Notes under the pieces: model-generated
Seen by the model: the letters and a program-made list of their open reading frames with translations, nothing else
Database searches by the model: none
Told to the model about the DNA's origin: nothing
Source: Panicum virgatum
Lineage: Eukaryota; Streptophyta; Magnoliopsida; Poales; Poaceae
Direction of reading: 5' to 3'
Length of the DNA stretch: 64,000 nucleotides
Assembly (NCBI RefSeq): GCF_016808335.1
Contig: NC_053139.1
Location: 16,114,782 to 16,178,781, forward strand
Translations under genes and position numbers: made by a program
Shown here: positions 11,701 to 23,323 of the stretch, one piece after another
How positions within the stretch are numbered: the first letter of the stretch is position 1
Layout: each line of letters opens with the position of its first letter

Positions 11701-14700
11701 TCTTGAGGTGTCTGCCCCGGCAACAAAAGTTCAGTTATCTCCGGCCAATAAGGGCTGCAAGTCATAGTTACAAAGTAATCCGGCCTTCCAGATCTAGCAA
11801 CTAATGACATTGCATCCATGAACCTGCATTGCACATCTCTATCACTTCCGAGGAAATTCTTAGACAAAACAACCAATTTACCAGCCTTCAAACCCCTGTG
11901 TTCACTGGCAGCAAGGGTGTCCATTATACACAATCAAAGAAAACAAAACTCACTTGAATTCAACAGCACATAAACAAAAAACATGTTAAATGATGCTAAT
12001 ATATTTAAATGTACCTGATAAAGGTCTGCCCTAATAATCTTCTGGTGTTCTGGATTGGAGTACCAATCTAGTCACATACTTTCTATTTTGACATACATAT
12101 CCACTATCCATTGTTGAAAAAGCCTTCCACCACAAAAGAATATATTAAAAACACCATTGCGGATCTGCATAATATAGCAGTAATACTCTCTCGCGCTGAC
12201 ATGCAAACATGAACCCCCACCATCTGTTTTTTTAGAACATGAACAATAATAAATAATTAATCATTATAGTTAACCAAAATAAAAATTCAAAAATTTATGT
12301 TAATATATGATTTACCTCCTTCACCGTCTTCATCCATGTTGTCATCATAGTCGCCTTCATCTTCACAAAGATCATGACCTACAAATTTAGAAGTTTATAA
12401 TAAGAGTCATGTCGATGTTTAAACTCCATCAAATATGGTTGAAACCAATGAAAAGCAACTAAAGGTGTAGTCTTGTGGGCTTATTACAACCAGACTGTAT
12501 CATCTTATTGATTGCTTGTACATGCTTTTGTTTAACACCCGATCTGTTTGTCGCTTGAGAACTCGCTATATGACCATCTGTTTAGTATAGATATAAATGT
12601 CCATTACCATATAATGAAAGAAAAATATAAAATAATTTAACCAACAATTAATAGTCTACTCCTCGGAAAGCGTATTGTTGGTATTTCCTCCAGCAATATA
12701 CTCTTGTCTTCCCAGCCAGTTTCACCACCAGGATACAGGATAGGGTAAGCTAAGGGATCGTAACAACCATGGTACGCCCGTATAAAATGTGGACGTCCAG
12801 AATTTGAATATACCATAATACTTTGTTTAAATTTACTTTTTTTATCAGAGCCATCCTGCCAGATAGCAGCAACTTGTTCCATAGCAGGTGCGTTATATCT
12901 TCTTTTATCAACCGAAATACTGGTGTTCAATTCAATTTTGAACTCGTCCAAATTCTGCATTTGTCCCACACCCCTGAAGACGCGAACATATAGATTGTTC
13001 TTAAGGATTTGTAGAATCGCCCTAATCAAATTTGCATCAAGATGAGGTGATCTTTTGCTTCTATGTGATAGGGTCTCATCCGTGTCATAGAAGTACAACT
13101 GCATATGACGCGGGCCATTTTTTCCCGGTCTTAGCTGGTCCAATCTGTGATAAATCTGTCCATGCACTTTAAAAGTATAGATACTGGTACCTATATACAT
13201 ACATAAACTAACAAGGTCAAGTATTTGTTAAAATATATAAAATAAATAGCAATATACATAAACTTCAAGAGAGATTCAGCAAGAAATAGTCACCAGCGGC
13301 AGTAGCGACCCGTTGATCCACGGTAGCTCCAAAGCTTGTGAAAGAGAAATGGGAGTTGAAGTACCGGATGTTCTTTCTGAAATACAACGCATCCCTATCC
13401 GTCTGGCTTGTAAACAGGCGTCGCAGCTCATCGGGAATTAGTGTGTTCACTATATTAACCCTTCCTTGTCTACAACAAAAACCGGGCCCCTCACCTGGAA
13501 ACCTTATAGCACCACAATACTCGCATATCGGTGCTTTCCTCAACACAAGATGGCGAGCAGGCAGATCTTTGTATACTCGATCGAAAGGATCACTTTCTAA
13601 GATTACCACTTCCGGGCCCCTGAATGACTTGTATTCCATATCTGCATCAATAAGACAAGCATGTATTTAGTATTTCACCAATGCACATTAGAATATTAAA
13701 TCATCGACTTAATAGGCAACCATACCTTTAGCATGGTAGACTCTTGCTTCATCATCTCCGAGAATGTCACAATCAAAACCACAATCATCCGGCGCTTTGC
13801 AATCCAGATCTTCCTCTGCATCAACCCTTGTACTATTTACATACACAGCTTATATATCTTAATCAATTAAATGTGATTGGTGTTTAAAAATAACTACTGA
13901 ATAGTACCTTCTTGTGCGGCTAACATCTCATCATCCGGTTCCCAAATACCAAAGTCATATTCTGGTTTTCCACCATTCACAGATAGTAGCAAAGCACGAA
14001 CCAATCAAAATGTCTTAACCCAAAATGTAAATAAACTTAATGTTATACAAGTATATATATACAATAACCTGATGTTGCACTCCTGGTATTAGGGTATTTA
14101 GAAACGCTGGCCTCATCATTTTGTGAGCAAGGGTTCTGCAACCTATTTCTGCATGCCTCCTCTATAGTTTTCCTGTTAATTTCACGTGTGATTTTCTGCT
14201 TACAAATTCTATCTTGTTTTTCAGCAGCAGACATAGTAGCATATCATTTCCTAGCTCTTTCTCTCCTATTCTCTGCTGGTGTATTTTCATCAAAGTTTCC
14301 TGAAAAGTACATATATAAATTAAAGGATTATAAAGACATAAATACATTAAAAGTTTCATTTATTCAACGTATTACCCATAGGTTCAGGTGTGATCCCGAA
14401 CAAACTGGAAGCACATGTAGCTTGAGGTGTTTGTTCTTCATAGATCACTGAACAAGAAAATAACTTAAATTATTACAAAGCCATATAACCATTACCCATA
14501 TAAATTGTAATCACAAGAGGCATGGGTCAGGCAAATATTACAAAGCCATATAACCATTAAACATATAAAATTCTAAATTATTGAAAAGACATATAATCAT
14601 ATTATACATACCTTTATTTTTCAATTTGTTTCTCACAGATTCAGGTGTGATCCCAAATAAATTATTGGAAGCACATATAGCTTGAGGTGTTTGTTCTTCA

Positions 14701-15884
14701 CATGTCACTGAACAGGAAAATAACTTAAATTATTACATAGCCATATAACCATTACACATATAAAATGAAATCAAAAGATGTTTCGATCAGTCTATTACTA
14801 AGAAGGTATGTAACCTTTACACATATAAAATCATCAATTATTGAAAAGCCATATACTCATATATATGTACCTTTTTTCATTTTGTCTCCCATATTATAAG
14901 GTGTGAACGCCAAAGATTGATTGCTCGCAAAATTAGAATTATTATCATAATTGCTAATCATATCGTTATCATTTTCATGAATTGCCGAAGGCTGCATCAA
15001 ACCTGATGACACAAAAAACAAAACCACAAACAAGTGTCCTGTAATTTTTTCTTGTCTTATACTATATGAATATATCCAGGATACTTACCTGATGATGGGT
15101 CATCATTGACAAAAATTGTATCAACCATGCAGAACACTTTCTGGACGGGCACTTTCTGGATGGGCACAGATATGAGAAATAAATCTTCATCATCTTCATG
15201 GATCGGAAAAAGCTATGTCAATCCTGTCAGCACAGAAAAATAAATCAATACAAATCTATCATATTAATGGACACTTGTTCGTTGGACTGAATATTTATTT
15301 GGTACAAACAGCACGCACCAGATGCTGGGACTGTAGTAGGAACGTCATCATATTTGGGATCCCCCGTCGCTAATCGAGCTTGTCCAGTCATTCCCGCCTT
15401 TTTGCGGGCATAATTCTCTCTTCTTTTCGCGTTTCTCTAGGCCTTTTGTTCATCTGTCAATCTTGCATGTCTATCTTTGTCCCTTTGTCGCCTTAGATCC
15501 ACCGCTGAAATCCCTGAACACAAAAAACTCAAATGAACACTATCCTTGCTTACAAACAAAATCACCGAAATTAGTCTAGCCTAAACACAACCTGCATCCG
15601 TTGAGTTTTTTGTGGTTGTCCTGGATCGCTTTGCAATAGAAGAATCAATCGTGTTTGTGACATCCGAAAGTGGACGGTGCGGCTCCATGGGACTGCCAAA
15701 ACTTTTGAGGGGACACAAGTATCAATCGAGTTTGTGATATACCTCAAGTATTATGACACATCACATTATATATAAAAGAAGAACAGCACCAAGATGTATA
15801 TACGTACTTAGGGATAATTGTTTCGGATGAACAATAATCATGTAGCCTTGATCGCTTACCACCGCTATAGCCCCCTCCCTCCAT
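8711..15884 (-). pseudogene. Helitron Rep/helicase gene, multi-exon, degenerate
   Basis: Starts MEGGGYSGGKRSRLHDY at 15884. N-terminal exons follow (for example RRQRDKDRHARLTDEQKA with an in-frame TAG near 15440), then a Cys-rich block (CEYCGAIRFPGEGPGFCC, about 13520), a conserved block at 13200-12637, LFQQWIVDMYVKIES (about 12090, followed by TGA), and the Helitron_like_N/Rep segment 11933-10300. The Rep HUH motif reads GLPHEYFLLVM, so the second His is Tyr. The tyrosine motif KYLYKYVYKG is present. The Pif1-type helicase follows: Walker A GPGGTGKTYL (about 10020), Walker B IIWDEVAM, GGDFRQVLPVV, and NKAQGQTIP near 8890. A frameshift after that motif scrambles the last 60 residues. Introns are evident between blocks but their exact borders are uncertain. 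Confidence 0.88.
14370..14960 (-). repeat. Triplicated exon-plus-intron unit inside the Helitron gene
   Basis: A unit of about 256 bp occurs in three copies, with equivalent points at about 14383, 14640 and 14896. Each copy encodes on the minus strand a version of one short peptide (EEQTPQATCASSLFGITPEP in the first; the third is shortened), followed by a similar AT-rich intron-like stretch (AGCCATATAACCATTA). It looks like tandem duplication of one small exon with its intron. Confidence 0.75.
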
Positions 15885-16089
15885 TGATGATGCCAGAAGA
15901 TGAGTACAGTCGACGACCGCTCAATGGGCTCCAGGCCGTGGCAGATCCTCTGTGTAGCTAGGGCTTGGCACCGTGCCCCAGTCGCCGGCCTCCTTGCTTC
16001 ACCTCGACGGGATCAGGCGGACTGTACGATGTTCTGCATGATGGTCCAGGCGGCAGCAAGACCGGAGCGAACTTGCTTACGAGGTCCGG

Positions 16090-16625
16090 GGTTTGGAGCG
16101 CAACGGCGATGGGCCGCGCTATCCCAGCGCAACGGCGATGGGCCGCGCTATCCCCTGCAGTGTCGCCGCCAAGGGGGTTCCGTGTGCTCGTTCGGCACCG
16201 TGGACGGGACGCCGAGCAGAGGCCGTCACAGAGAGAAAAGGGGGCGGGATGGGCGAGCGTGGCCGCGTGGTCGTCGGCCGCGTGGGCGAGCGCGGCCGCG
16301 TCGTCGGCGTGATGGACCACGCGGCCGCGCCTGGGACGCCGAGCGGAGGCCAAACGACGAGGGAATGCGGCGGGACACACGAGCGCGGCAGCGTCGTCGC
16401 GCAGTTGCGTCGTCGGCGTGATGGACCAGGCGGCCGCGCCTGGGACGCCGAGCGGAGGCCGAACCACGAGGAAATGCAGCGGGACGCGCGAGCGCGACAG
16501 CATCGTCGTCGCGGTGGACCAGGCGGCCGCGGCCGGGACGCCGAGCGGACGACGAACGGTGAGGGAATGCGTCGGGACGGGCGAGCGCGGCCGCGTGGTC
16601 GTCGTGATGGACCTGGCGCAGTTCA
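16090..16625. repeat. GC-rich tandem repeats in the Helitron 5' region
   Basis: First, a 27-28-bp unit (GCAACGGCGATGGGCCGCGC...) is repeated twice at about 16100-16153. Then four copies of a 75-127-bp unit starting GAGCGGAGGCC (about 16212, 16339, 16448, 16541) share GAGCGCGGCCGCGTCGTCG and GATGGACCAGGCGGCCGCG. CpG-rich on both strands, which opens long frames in all six. None looks like protein-coding sequence. It lies upstream of the Rep/helicase start at 15884, so it may be promoter or filler DNA. Confidence 0.8.
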
Positions 16626-16984
16626 CGTTCGGGACCTGGCGTAGCCCACAATCAGAGGGAAAGACGCGTGATGGACCAAACGGAATTGACGTTACAAACA
16701 AGGAAACAAAAGTACCCTGCCTAATGGAATTGACGCTACAAGCAAGGAAACAAATGTAACCTGCCTAAACCTGAATAAAGTGGGTATGGGTGGGCGAGTA
16801 AGCTGGCGCCTGGTAACAAAATAATTTTGCTAGGGGCAGATTCATTTTGCATCTTTCAATTTCTATAGGTCCACCATGGGTCCTCAAGGTTGGAGGTCTG
16901 ACAGGTGGGGACGCTGTGAGGGGTACAACCATATTAATCTTGATGAAAAACACTTTCAATTGTTTTGGTTCCTTATAGTATAGA

Positions 16985-18534
16985 TAAATATACACTCGAA
17001 AGTGATAGTCTACACAGATCATGCTTCCATTAAGTACCTTCTATCCAAGAAAGATGCCAAGCCACGTTTGATCCATTGGATTCTTCTGCTACAAGAATTT
17101 GACGTAGAGATTCGTGACAAGAAAGGAGTCGAGAATGTGGTAGCTGACCATTTGTCGAGAATAAACACTAAGGAAGGAGACCTAGAGCCTATTAACGATA
17201 GCATGAGGGATGATCACCTATATAGGATCATCGATAGAAGAAACTGGATGAGTGACATCATTAGAGCTATCAAAGGCTTGCCTTTAGACCACCTTAACAA
17301 AAATAGTAGAAGGAGAGTCGATGCAGAGAAGAAGTACTTCTGGGACGCACCCTACTTATACCGCTATGGAGAAGATGGCGTTTTGAGGAGGTGTGTGGCT
17401 AGAGAGGAACGCGAAGACATCCTTAGGAAATGCCATTCGTTAGAGTATGGAGGACATTATGGTCACTTCAGGACCCAGGCAAAAGTATGGGCTAGTGGAT
17501 TCTATTGGCCGGAGATGCACGAAGATGCTAGGAAATTCGTTGCTACATCTTCGGAATACCAAAGGACGGGTAACGTATCGCAGAGAAATGTCATGCCTAT
17601 GAATTATAATCTGCAGATTGACATGTTTGGCATTTGGGGCATAGACTTCAAGGGACCCTTCCCAAACTCGCACAGGTACGAGTATATCTTAGTCATGGTC
17701 GATTACGTATCCAAGTGGGTCAAAGCCATACCCTATCACAAGGCGTCAATGCAGGAGTCCATACATATAATAAACTCGGTCATCTTTCCACGATTCGGCA
17801 TCCCGAGGATCCTGATCAGCGACAGAGGTACGCACTTTATGGGTTCTGACTTTTGTAAGTGTTTGTCTAAGCTAGGTATTGAGCACAAAGTATCTACGGC
17901 ATATCATCCACAAACCAACAGTCAAGCGGAAACTTCAAACAAATAGTTGAAGGAGATCATGAAGAAGACGGTGATCAGAGGTGAAAAGCACTGGTCAAAG
18001 AGGCTAGACGGAGCGCTATGGACATATTGTACTGCACACAAGACCCCAATAGGTATGACTCCATATCAGTTTGTTTATGGTAAAACTTGTCATCTACCTG
18101 TGGAGCTAGAGCACAAGGCGTACTTGGTGATCAAGGAGATGAACCTCGACATTGATGCCGCGAGAATCAAGCGGAGGATTCAAATCAGCGAGCTCGAGGA
18201 GATGAGGCTGAAGGCGTACCACAGCGCGACCATATACAAGGAGCCGATGAAGAGGTGGTACGACAAGTGACTAGAGAAGAAAGAATTCAAGGAAGGCGAC
18301 AAGGTCCTACTCTTCAACTCAAGATTCAAGACCTTTGGAAAAGGTAAGTTGCAAAGCAAGTGGGATGGACCGTACATCGTCCATTCAGTTTCACCGACAG
18401 GAGCGGTCACGATCATGGACATCAAGGGAGACCAGTACGTGGTGAATGGACAGTGGCTGAAGGTGTTCTTGGAGCCCGACATTGTACCCCTTCACTACGT
18501 CGACATCTACGATGTATCGGACGCGCTGGAGTGA
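16985..18534 (+). pseudogene. Athila-like pol: RNase H C-terminal part and integrase
   Basis: Continues the RNase H broken at 8161: [46 protein letters not shown]. Integrase follows: [18 protein letters not shown] gives the two His of the HHCC finger, but the CxxC reads SSEY, so both Cys are lost. The DDE core shows [23 protein letters not shown] and QAETSNK. A TAG directly follows (near 17944), then LDGALWTYCTAHKTPIGMTP, another stop near 18268, and the C-terminal KLQSKWDGPYIVHSVSPTGA. The pol ends with TGA at 18534. The junction with the upstream part is one base out of frame; 16985-16994 looks like AT-rich filler compared with the expected VNSKV. Confidence 0.9.
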
Positions 18535-18907
18535 CGGAACGAACAACGAGGAATGAGGTATGTTGTACAAAGGTGCATGTTAATTTTAGTTTTAATTTGA
18601 GTTAGTTTTGGTTCTGTTTTTGCATTTAGTTTACGTATTTTAATTTCGTGAATAAAGACACCAATGGGCTAAAAACAGATAGATGGGCCGCGTGCGCTAA
18701 GGGCTAGGCAGACCGCCACTAGAAGGGGGTGGTAGGGCCGGCCTAGGGCCCAAATACGGGCCGGCTTGGGGCCCAACCTTGGCCCCCAAGTTTGGTCTTC
18801 CGCAGTATGGAAGCTTTTCAAATTTGGAGCCCTTACACGCATTTAGGAAACGTTCAAACTTGGAAATAATTGGAGTTCCCAAAAGGAATTGAGAGGCCTC
18901 TCTGGAG
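18535..18907. other. Spacer after Athila-like pol; no gene
   Basis: Non-coding, with a GC-rich GGCCGGCCTAGGGCCC stretch near 18735. It leads into the TATA box at 18908. Confidence 0.5.
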
Positions 18908-18916
18908 TATAAATAG
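18908..18916 (+). promoter_or_regulatory. Internal TATA box upstream of the post-pol ORF
   Basis: TATAAATAG lies 79 bp before the ATG at 18987, a normal plant TATA-to-start distance. It suggests that the ORF after pol has its own transcript and is not expressed only from the LTR. Confidence 0.5.
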
Positions 18917-18986
18917 GTGGCCAAACCCCTCATCTATCTCGCATCTTTTCTCAACCAAACACCCCATCCAAGGCGACCAAGGAGCA

Positions 18987-19766
18987 ATGGTGAAGATCAG
19001 AGCGAACCGCGTCAAAGGAGGAGGCGAACCGGTGCCAAAAGACCAAGGGCCGACCGGCCCTGGAGCCTCAGGCTGGCCCGCCACCCCCCTTCCTGCTGCC
19101 TCTACCGTCACCTTTTCTCGTGTGGTTCCTGCAGGCGATTTTGCATATCCTGGCGAAGGTTTGGAGGAGCAATACAAGGCGTACACTGTCGGCATCAAGG
19201 AGGGGAGAATCGGGAGCTTTGAGATTGCGAGCGGCAACATCAAGTTCAAGCACGAAGGTAGCTTTACATATGATTTTCCTGTTCGTCGTTCGATGTATTT
19301 GCATGGCATGAAGAGGGTGGACTACAATGAGAAAAAGCTTGGAGAGAAGGCCATTGATTACGACGCCGACGACGAAGACTATGAAAATGAGGAGAGCTTC
19401 AACTCGTTGGGAGTTCATGATGGTGATGATGCGGGATGGAGACTTGATGAAGATGGCTGGAACACTACTTGGGTGAAGAAGGAAGAGGAGCATGAAGAGA
19501 AGCCTCAAGGTGATGATCTTGCTCATTCCGTTCCACATGGAAGATGATGTGCTACTTGTAAGACCAACGTTGATGAGCTCTTCGATAAGCTTGGTAATTG
19601 TGAGCAGACCTTGGACGAGATCTATCAGAAACTAGGACTAGAGGCAGATTATCATAATGACTACAAGTTTCTCAACCACAACATCAGGAAGCTCTTTGGG
19701 ATGACAACGGTGCTGAGAAAGCAGATCAATGGAGTTGAGAGGTGCTACTGCAGGAAGTACCATTAG
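18987..19766 (+). pseudogene. Unrecognised ORF in the env position of the Athila-like element
   Basis: ATG at 18987 (MVKIRANRVKGGGEPVPKD). The frame is open for 186 codons to TGA at 19545-19547, then continues in the same frame with CATCKTNVDELFDKLGN to a TAG at 19764-19766, giving about 259 codons. The first part has a Pro/Ala-rich stretch, a middle GNIKFKHEGSFTYDFPVRR, and an acidic YDADDEDYENEESF tract. The second part is helical with a Cys pair. There is no signal peptide or membrane segment, so despite its position it does not look like an envelope protein. It could be a capsid-like or regulatory extra ORF, or a captured gene. The TGA may be a lesion or read-through. Confidence 0.5.
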
Positions 19767-20989
19767 ATGACATAGCCTACGAGAGTTCTTCTCTATGTAA
19801 TCTTTAGACGACGAGGACGTCTTAAAGTTTTAAGTGTGGGGGGATGCGCGCTCGTAGTATGCTTTATTTTTCAAGGGCCTATGTATTTACTTTTTCAAGT
19901 GTGAGAGTTTGTTTAGCGTCTTGAGAGTCTATATAATATTAGCGTTGGTGTGAGAGTCATAAAAAAATAAAGAGTCTCGTGGTGAGTCTTGTGAGTGTGT
20001 AAGAAAAACTATGAAAACCAAATAAAGAGAGTTATTATATATTTGTCTTGTGTTATTTTTATCTTTACTTGCACGTTTTAATTATGTTCTTTCATATGTG
20101 ATTAAGCATGAGCATTGATCTAAGAAAAAATTAAACCTTTAATGTGGTGCATAGTAAAAATTTTTGTTTAAGCAATACACATGTTCTACTAATAATCTAG
20201 GACTTGATTTTGATGATATGAACTAGTAAGCAATAATTGGAGGCTATTTGTTTAAAAATTCAGTACAAAAATCTTTGCAAATAACAGTTGATCAATCTTA
20301 TCTAATCTAGAGAGCAAAACCTTTCCTATCCAATGCCTCATATATTTCTAAAAATACTCATTCCACTAAAGGCATTGTAATGTGATGAATTGAATTAGAA
20401 CTTTTCTCTCTTGCAAGTTTTAATTCCAAGCATCGATCATGTCCTTACCTTATCTTTGATATGCTAGCCTCGTTAATATTTGGTAATGAGTGTTCTACAA
20501 TGGAACAATCATGAGATCTACCAAATTCCAAAACCCAAAACCAGAAATTTTCGTTTTTATTATCTATTTCCTTGGACACGACCTATTATCTACTTCTAAA
20601 GGAGTAAGGAAGGTGCTGCAGAAAACCAAGGCGAAAAAGTGGCAAAAATATGGTAGGCCGGCCGGCCCAAGTGGGTCCAGGCCGGCCCGCCCATGCCCCT
20701 CCTGCAGGTTTTCGCGCGCAGAAAGATCGTGGAAAAGAATCACTAAAAAATGAGTTCTCTGCAGGTTCTCATTTGCCTAGTTGTTATGAACGAACTTCTA
20801 TTCCAACCATGTGCAATCCGACGACGAGGACGATGTTAGTGCCTCATTGTCAATTTATTTTATTTGCCACTTGCACATGTCCACCATCCATATCTTCTCA
20901 TCCTTGAAAATCTCACATATGGATTTATTCTCATGATCAAAGGCTATCGAAGGTAGACAAGCATTATAGTGATTTCTTAATTTGATAAT
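19767..20989 (+). other. AT-rich 3' part of the Athila-like element; no gene
   Basis: Just after the ORF a purine-rich GTGTGGGGGGATG (about 19835) resembles a polypurine tract, so a 3' LTR might start near 19850, but I could not match a second copy. The rest is AT-rich, with a GC island at 20655-20700 rich in GGCCGGCC. It ends at the T0 3' LTR; 20985-20989 (ATAAT) would be the T0 target site. Confidence 0.4.
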
Positions 20990-22138
20990 TGTTGACGCGA
21001 AAGTCTCACCAGATGGACTCTCACACTCCACGTAAGCTAGGGTTGGGGAGATCTGCTTCGCTCCGAGTACCGAACCCAGTCGGTGCGCACCACAATTTGA
21101 CCTGGAATTAACAAGAAAGATAAACATTAAATTCTGGGGTGCAATCGGCTAGCCAACCGATGTGAGTGATGTTAGCAATCGGCTACCGTACAGCCGATCT
21201 AATGAGACGAGCCGATCTAAAACGATGCAGCTTTAGGAAATAACACCTAGACCCGATTCCTATTAGCTATAGTGATGGAATCACACGAGCAGCCGATAGT
21301 GAACAGATTCAAGCTGGATAAATTATGGTAAAAGCTTAAAGCAAACTAGATTAACAAGTCAACCTAGGAAGATCTAAACAATTACCGATAACTTGTGATA
21401 TAAACCTAGAACAAACCAGATTAAACGGATTAATCTAGAAAGAACTAAGCAAATATTGATAACTTGGTGGTAAAAGCAACAACAAGCAAGATTAACAGAT
21501 CAATTAACCTAACAAATTGATAACTTCTACCGATAACTTGGTGAGCAGACTAAACCCCACCGGACGGATCTAGAGAGCTCGATAACTGGTGAACAGCTAG
21601 ACCCCGCTGGACGGATCTAACATGCTTGATAAGTTTGAGCGCCATAGACGGTGGAAGAAGAGATGCGCCGTCAACCTGAACCCATCTACGCAACTCTACT
21701 CGGAACTTTTCAACAAGCGATGGAACATACCTGCTGAGAAGAACTCGTAAAGAGAAAAACTACTGCATCTAGGGCGAAGTCGCCGTACTGAAATGTAGAT
21801 TGCAATGAATATAAAGTTTGTGTTTGGATGTGGTTAATCAAAATTTACAATCGTCGGAGGTCAGCTATTTATAGCCTAGACCTAGATCCCGGTGCCGATA
21901 CGGCGAGATCACAACTTGCAAATCAAGAAACAAACTTACCTAATTTAACTAATGCGAATCCTAACAGATAACTTGCCAACATGATTTCGTCGGCTCCTTC
22001 CTTAGCTCAATTGGCTACGACGTCCACCTTGGCCCAAAGGCCCATCACATCTTTCCCTTTCTTCTGACCCATCATCGGCCCATTCTTCATTGGCTGCCTG
22101 CCCACCAGATTGACATGTGCCAAAAAATAGTGTCAACA
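20990..22138 (-). repeat. T0 3' LTR (1149 bp)
   Basis: On the minus strand it begins TGTTGACACTATTTTTTGGC at 22138 and ends CGCGTCAACA at 20990, so it has the usual TG...CA with inverted TGTTGA/TCAACA. A TATA box (TATAAATAG on minus) lies at 21865-21873. It is rich in the hexamer ATCGGC/GCCGAT. The start resembles the T1 LTR start, but most of the body differs. Confidence 0.85.
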
Positions 22139-22155
22139 CATATCCCCCAGTTTCG
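22139..22155 (-). other. T0 polypurine tract
   Basis: The minus strand reads CCGAAACTGGGGGATATG directly before the LTR start. It is nearly the same as the T1 tract (CGAAACTGGGGGCATG), which fixes T0 orientation. Confidence 0.75.
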
Positions 22156-22427
22156 GAGTGAAATATAAATTTTGCTCCGAAATTCCTTCAGCCTGATTGG
22201 TCTTCCTTCTTCTTCCGCATGGATTCTGACTCACACAGTCGATTCCTCGTGTCCCGTGCAGATGGCAGGTAAAAATTATTCTTCGCCCTCAGCCTAATTC
22301 TCCTCCACCATTCATCTGCATCCGTGACGATCTGAATTCCGTCTTTTCCTCTTTTATTTATTCTCAATTTAACCCTCGGTCAAGACGCTTCACCTTCTTC
22401 CAGCTGATTCATCTTCCTTGTCTGGCC

Positions 22428-22436
22428 CATAAATAG
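22428..22436 (+). promoter_or_regulatory. Antisense-gene TATA-like box in T0
   Basis: GGCCCATAAATAG lies about 155 bp upstream of the antisense ATG. The equivalent T1 antisense gene has GGGCCATAAATAT at the matching place. GGCCCA is also a known plant site II core. Confidence 0.45.
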
Positions 22437-22587
22437 TAATCATCGGCACGGCCACCACATCAAGCTCCATCGGCCAACGCTTCCTCTATTTCTAGAAAAA
22501 CCCTAACCCCCAACTTCACAACAATAACAGGAAACAAGCGCGCAGGGGAAGGTTGCTCCAACCAACCTCCAGCTCTTCGTCGTCGCC

Positions 22588-23323
22588 ATGGGTAATGCAT
22601 TGCTGCCTCTTTTCCTTTATCTTGCTGCAGTCCGATTGGATCTAACCATCCTCCCAATCTTGCAAAGACGATGAAGTTTCGAGCGCTTCAAACCGCTCTC
22701 CTTCTCCTAAACCAGAAAATCCCTTCGATGATTTTGATGAAAGCATTTGGAACCTCATCCAGGATCTCCTCCGTGAAAAGGATGAAGCCCGCCAGAATTA
22801 CTCCGAGGAGACCAAGAAAACCCACCGCCTCGAGGTTCAACTGGAAGGAGCCCAGATGGACCAGGCGATTATCCAAGCCCAACTAACAGCCGCCGATTCC
22901 AGGGTAGCCAGTAATTTTCTCTTACTCACGAAGTAATTCTTCTCAATGCTCTTTCGATCTTTGTCTCTGATCCTTTCTTCTTTCAGTCCTGGAATCGCAT
23001 ATTCAAACCGTCCATGCTGCAGCCGCCACCGCAACGGAAGCGGTGAATGCTCGGGGCGACATTGTCGCTGCTCGCCTGCAGGATGTCCCCAACTGCGTCC
23101 GGGAGGTTACTGGTCACGGAGTCCATCGGGGCGCGCCCTCGCCCTCGCCGTGGTGCAGACCCTGTCTGGGAACGACCTCCGGACCCTGCACCCAATCTTC
23201 CCCGAAGGCGAAGCACGGGAAGATTTTGAGGCGCTCGTCAATGACCTCGGCGTGGTTGCTACCACCATTGGTGATGAAGTAAATGTTGACAATGTAATCA
23301 ACAATGTCTTCGCCGATGAGTAG
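22588..23323 (+). pseudogene. Spliced antisense gene of T0, coiled-coil protein, one frameshift
   Basis: Antisense to T0. Exons: 22588-22591 (ATGG), 22668-22910, 22987-23323; introns are gt...ag and phases agree. The protein runs MDDEVSSASNRSPSPKPENP, WNLIQDLLREKDEARQNYSE, then HAAAATATEAVNARGDIVAA and RLQDVPNCVREVTGHGV. Near 23135 a one-base shift changes frame; the second frame continues ALAVVQTLSGNDLRTLHP to the TAG at 23323. It is predicted mostly helical. It is homologous exon by exon to the intact gene at 37311-36553 in T1. Tat-lineage elements are known to carry antisense extra ORFs; the function of this one is unknown. Confidence 0.75.

Larger units (their letters stand above)
8162..16984 (-). 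mobile_element. Complete Helitron (8823 bp), minus orientation
   Basis: The 5' end is TCTATACTATAAGG at 16984, preceded by A. The 3' end is GCACGTGCACCCTACTAG at 8162, followed by T, as expected of Helitrons (A|TC...CTAG|T, no target duplication). An 8-bp stem hairpin lies 11 bp before the CTAG. Both ends match the published grass Helitron consensus (TCTMTAYTA; GCACGKRYAHNNNNCTAG). The element splits the RNase H of the Athila-like pol. It carries a Rep/helicase pseudogene, so it derives from an autonomous copy. Confidence 0.93.

Noticed and set aside
15900..16701. Several overlapping frames of 110-250 codons on both strands
   Set aside because: They follow GC-rich tandem repeats; absence of stops is compositional and no frame resembles a known protein.
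22946..23323. Single 125-codon ORF as the complete gene
   Set aside because: Its first codons lie in an intron; comparison with T1 shows it is exon 3 read through a frameshift.
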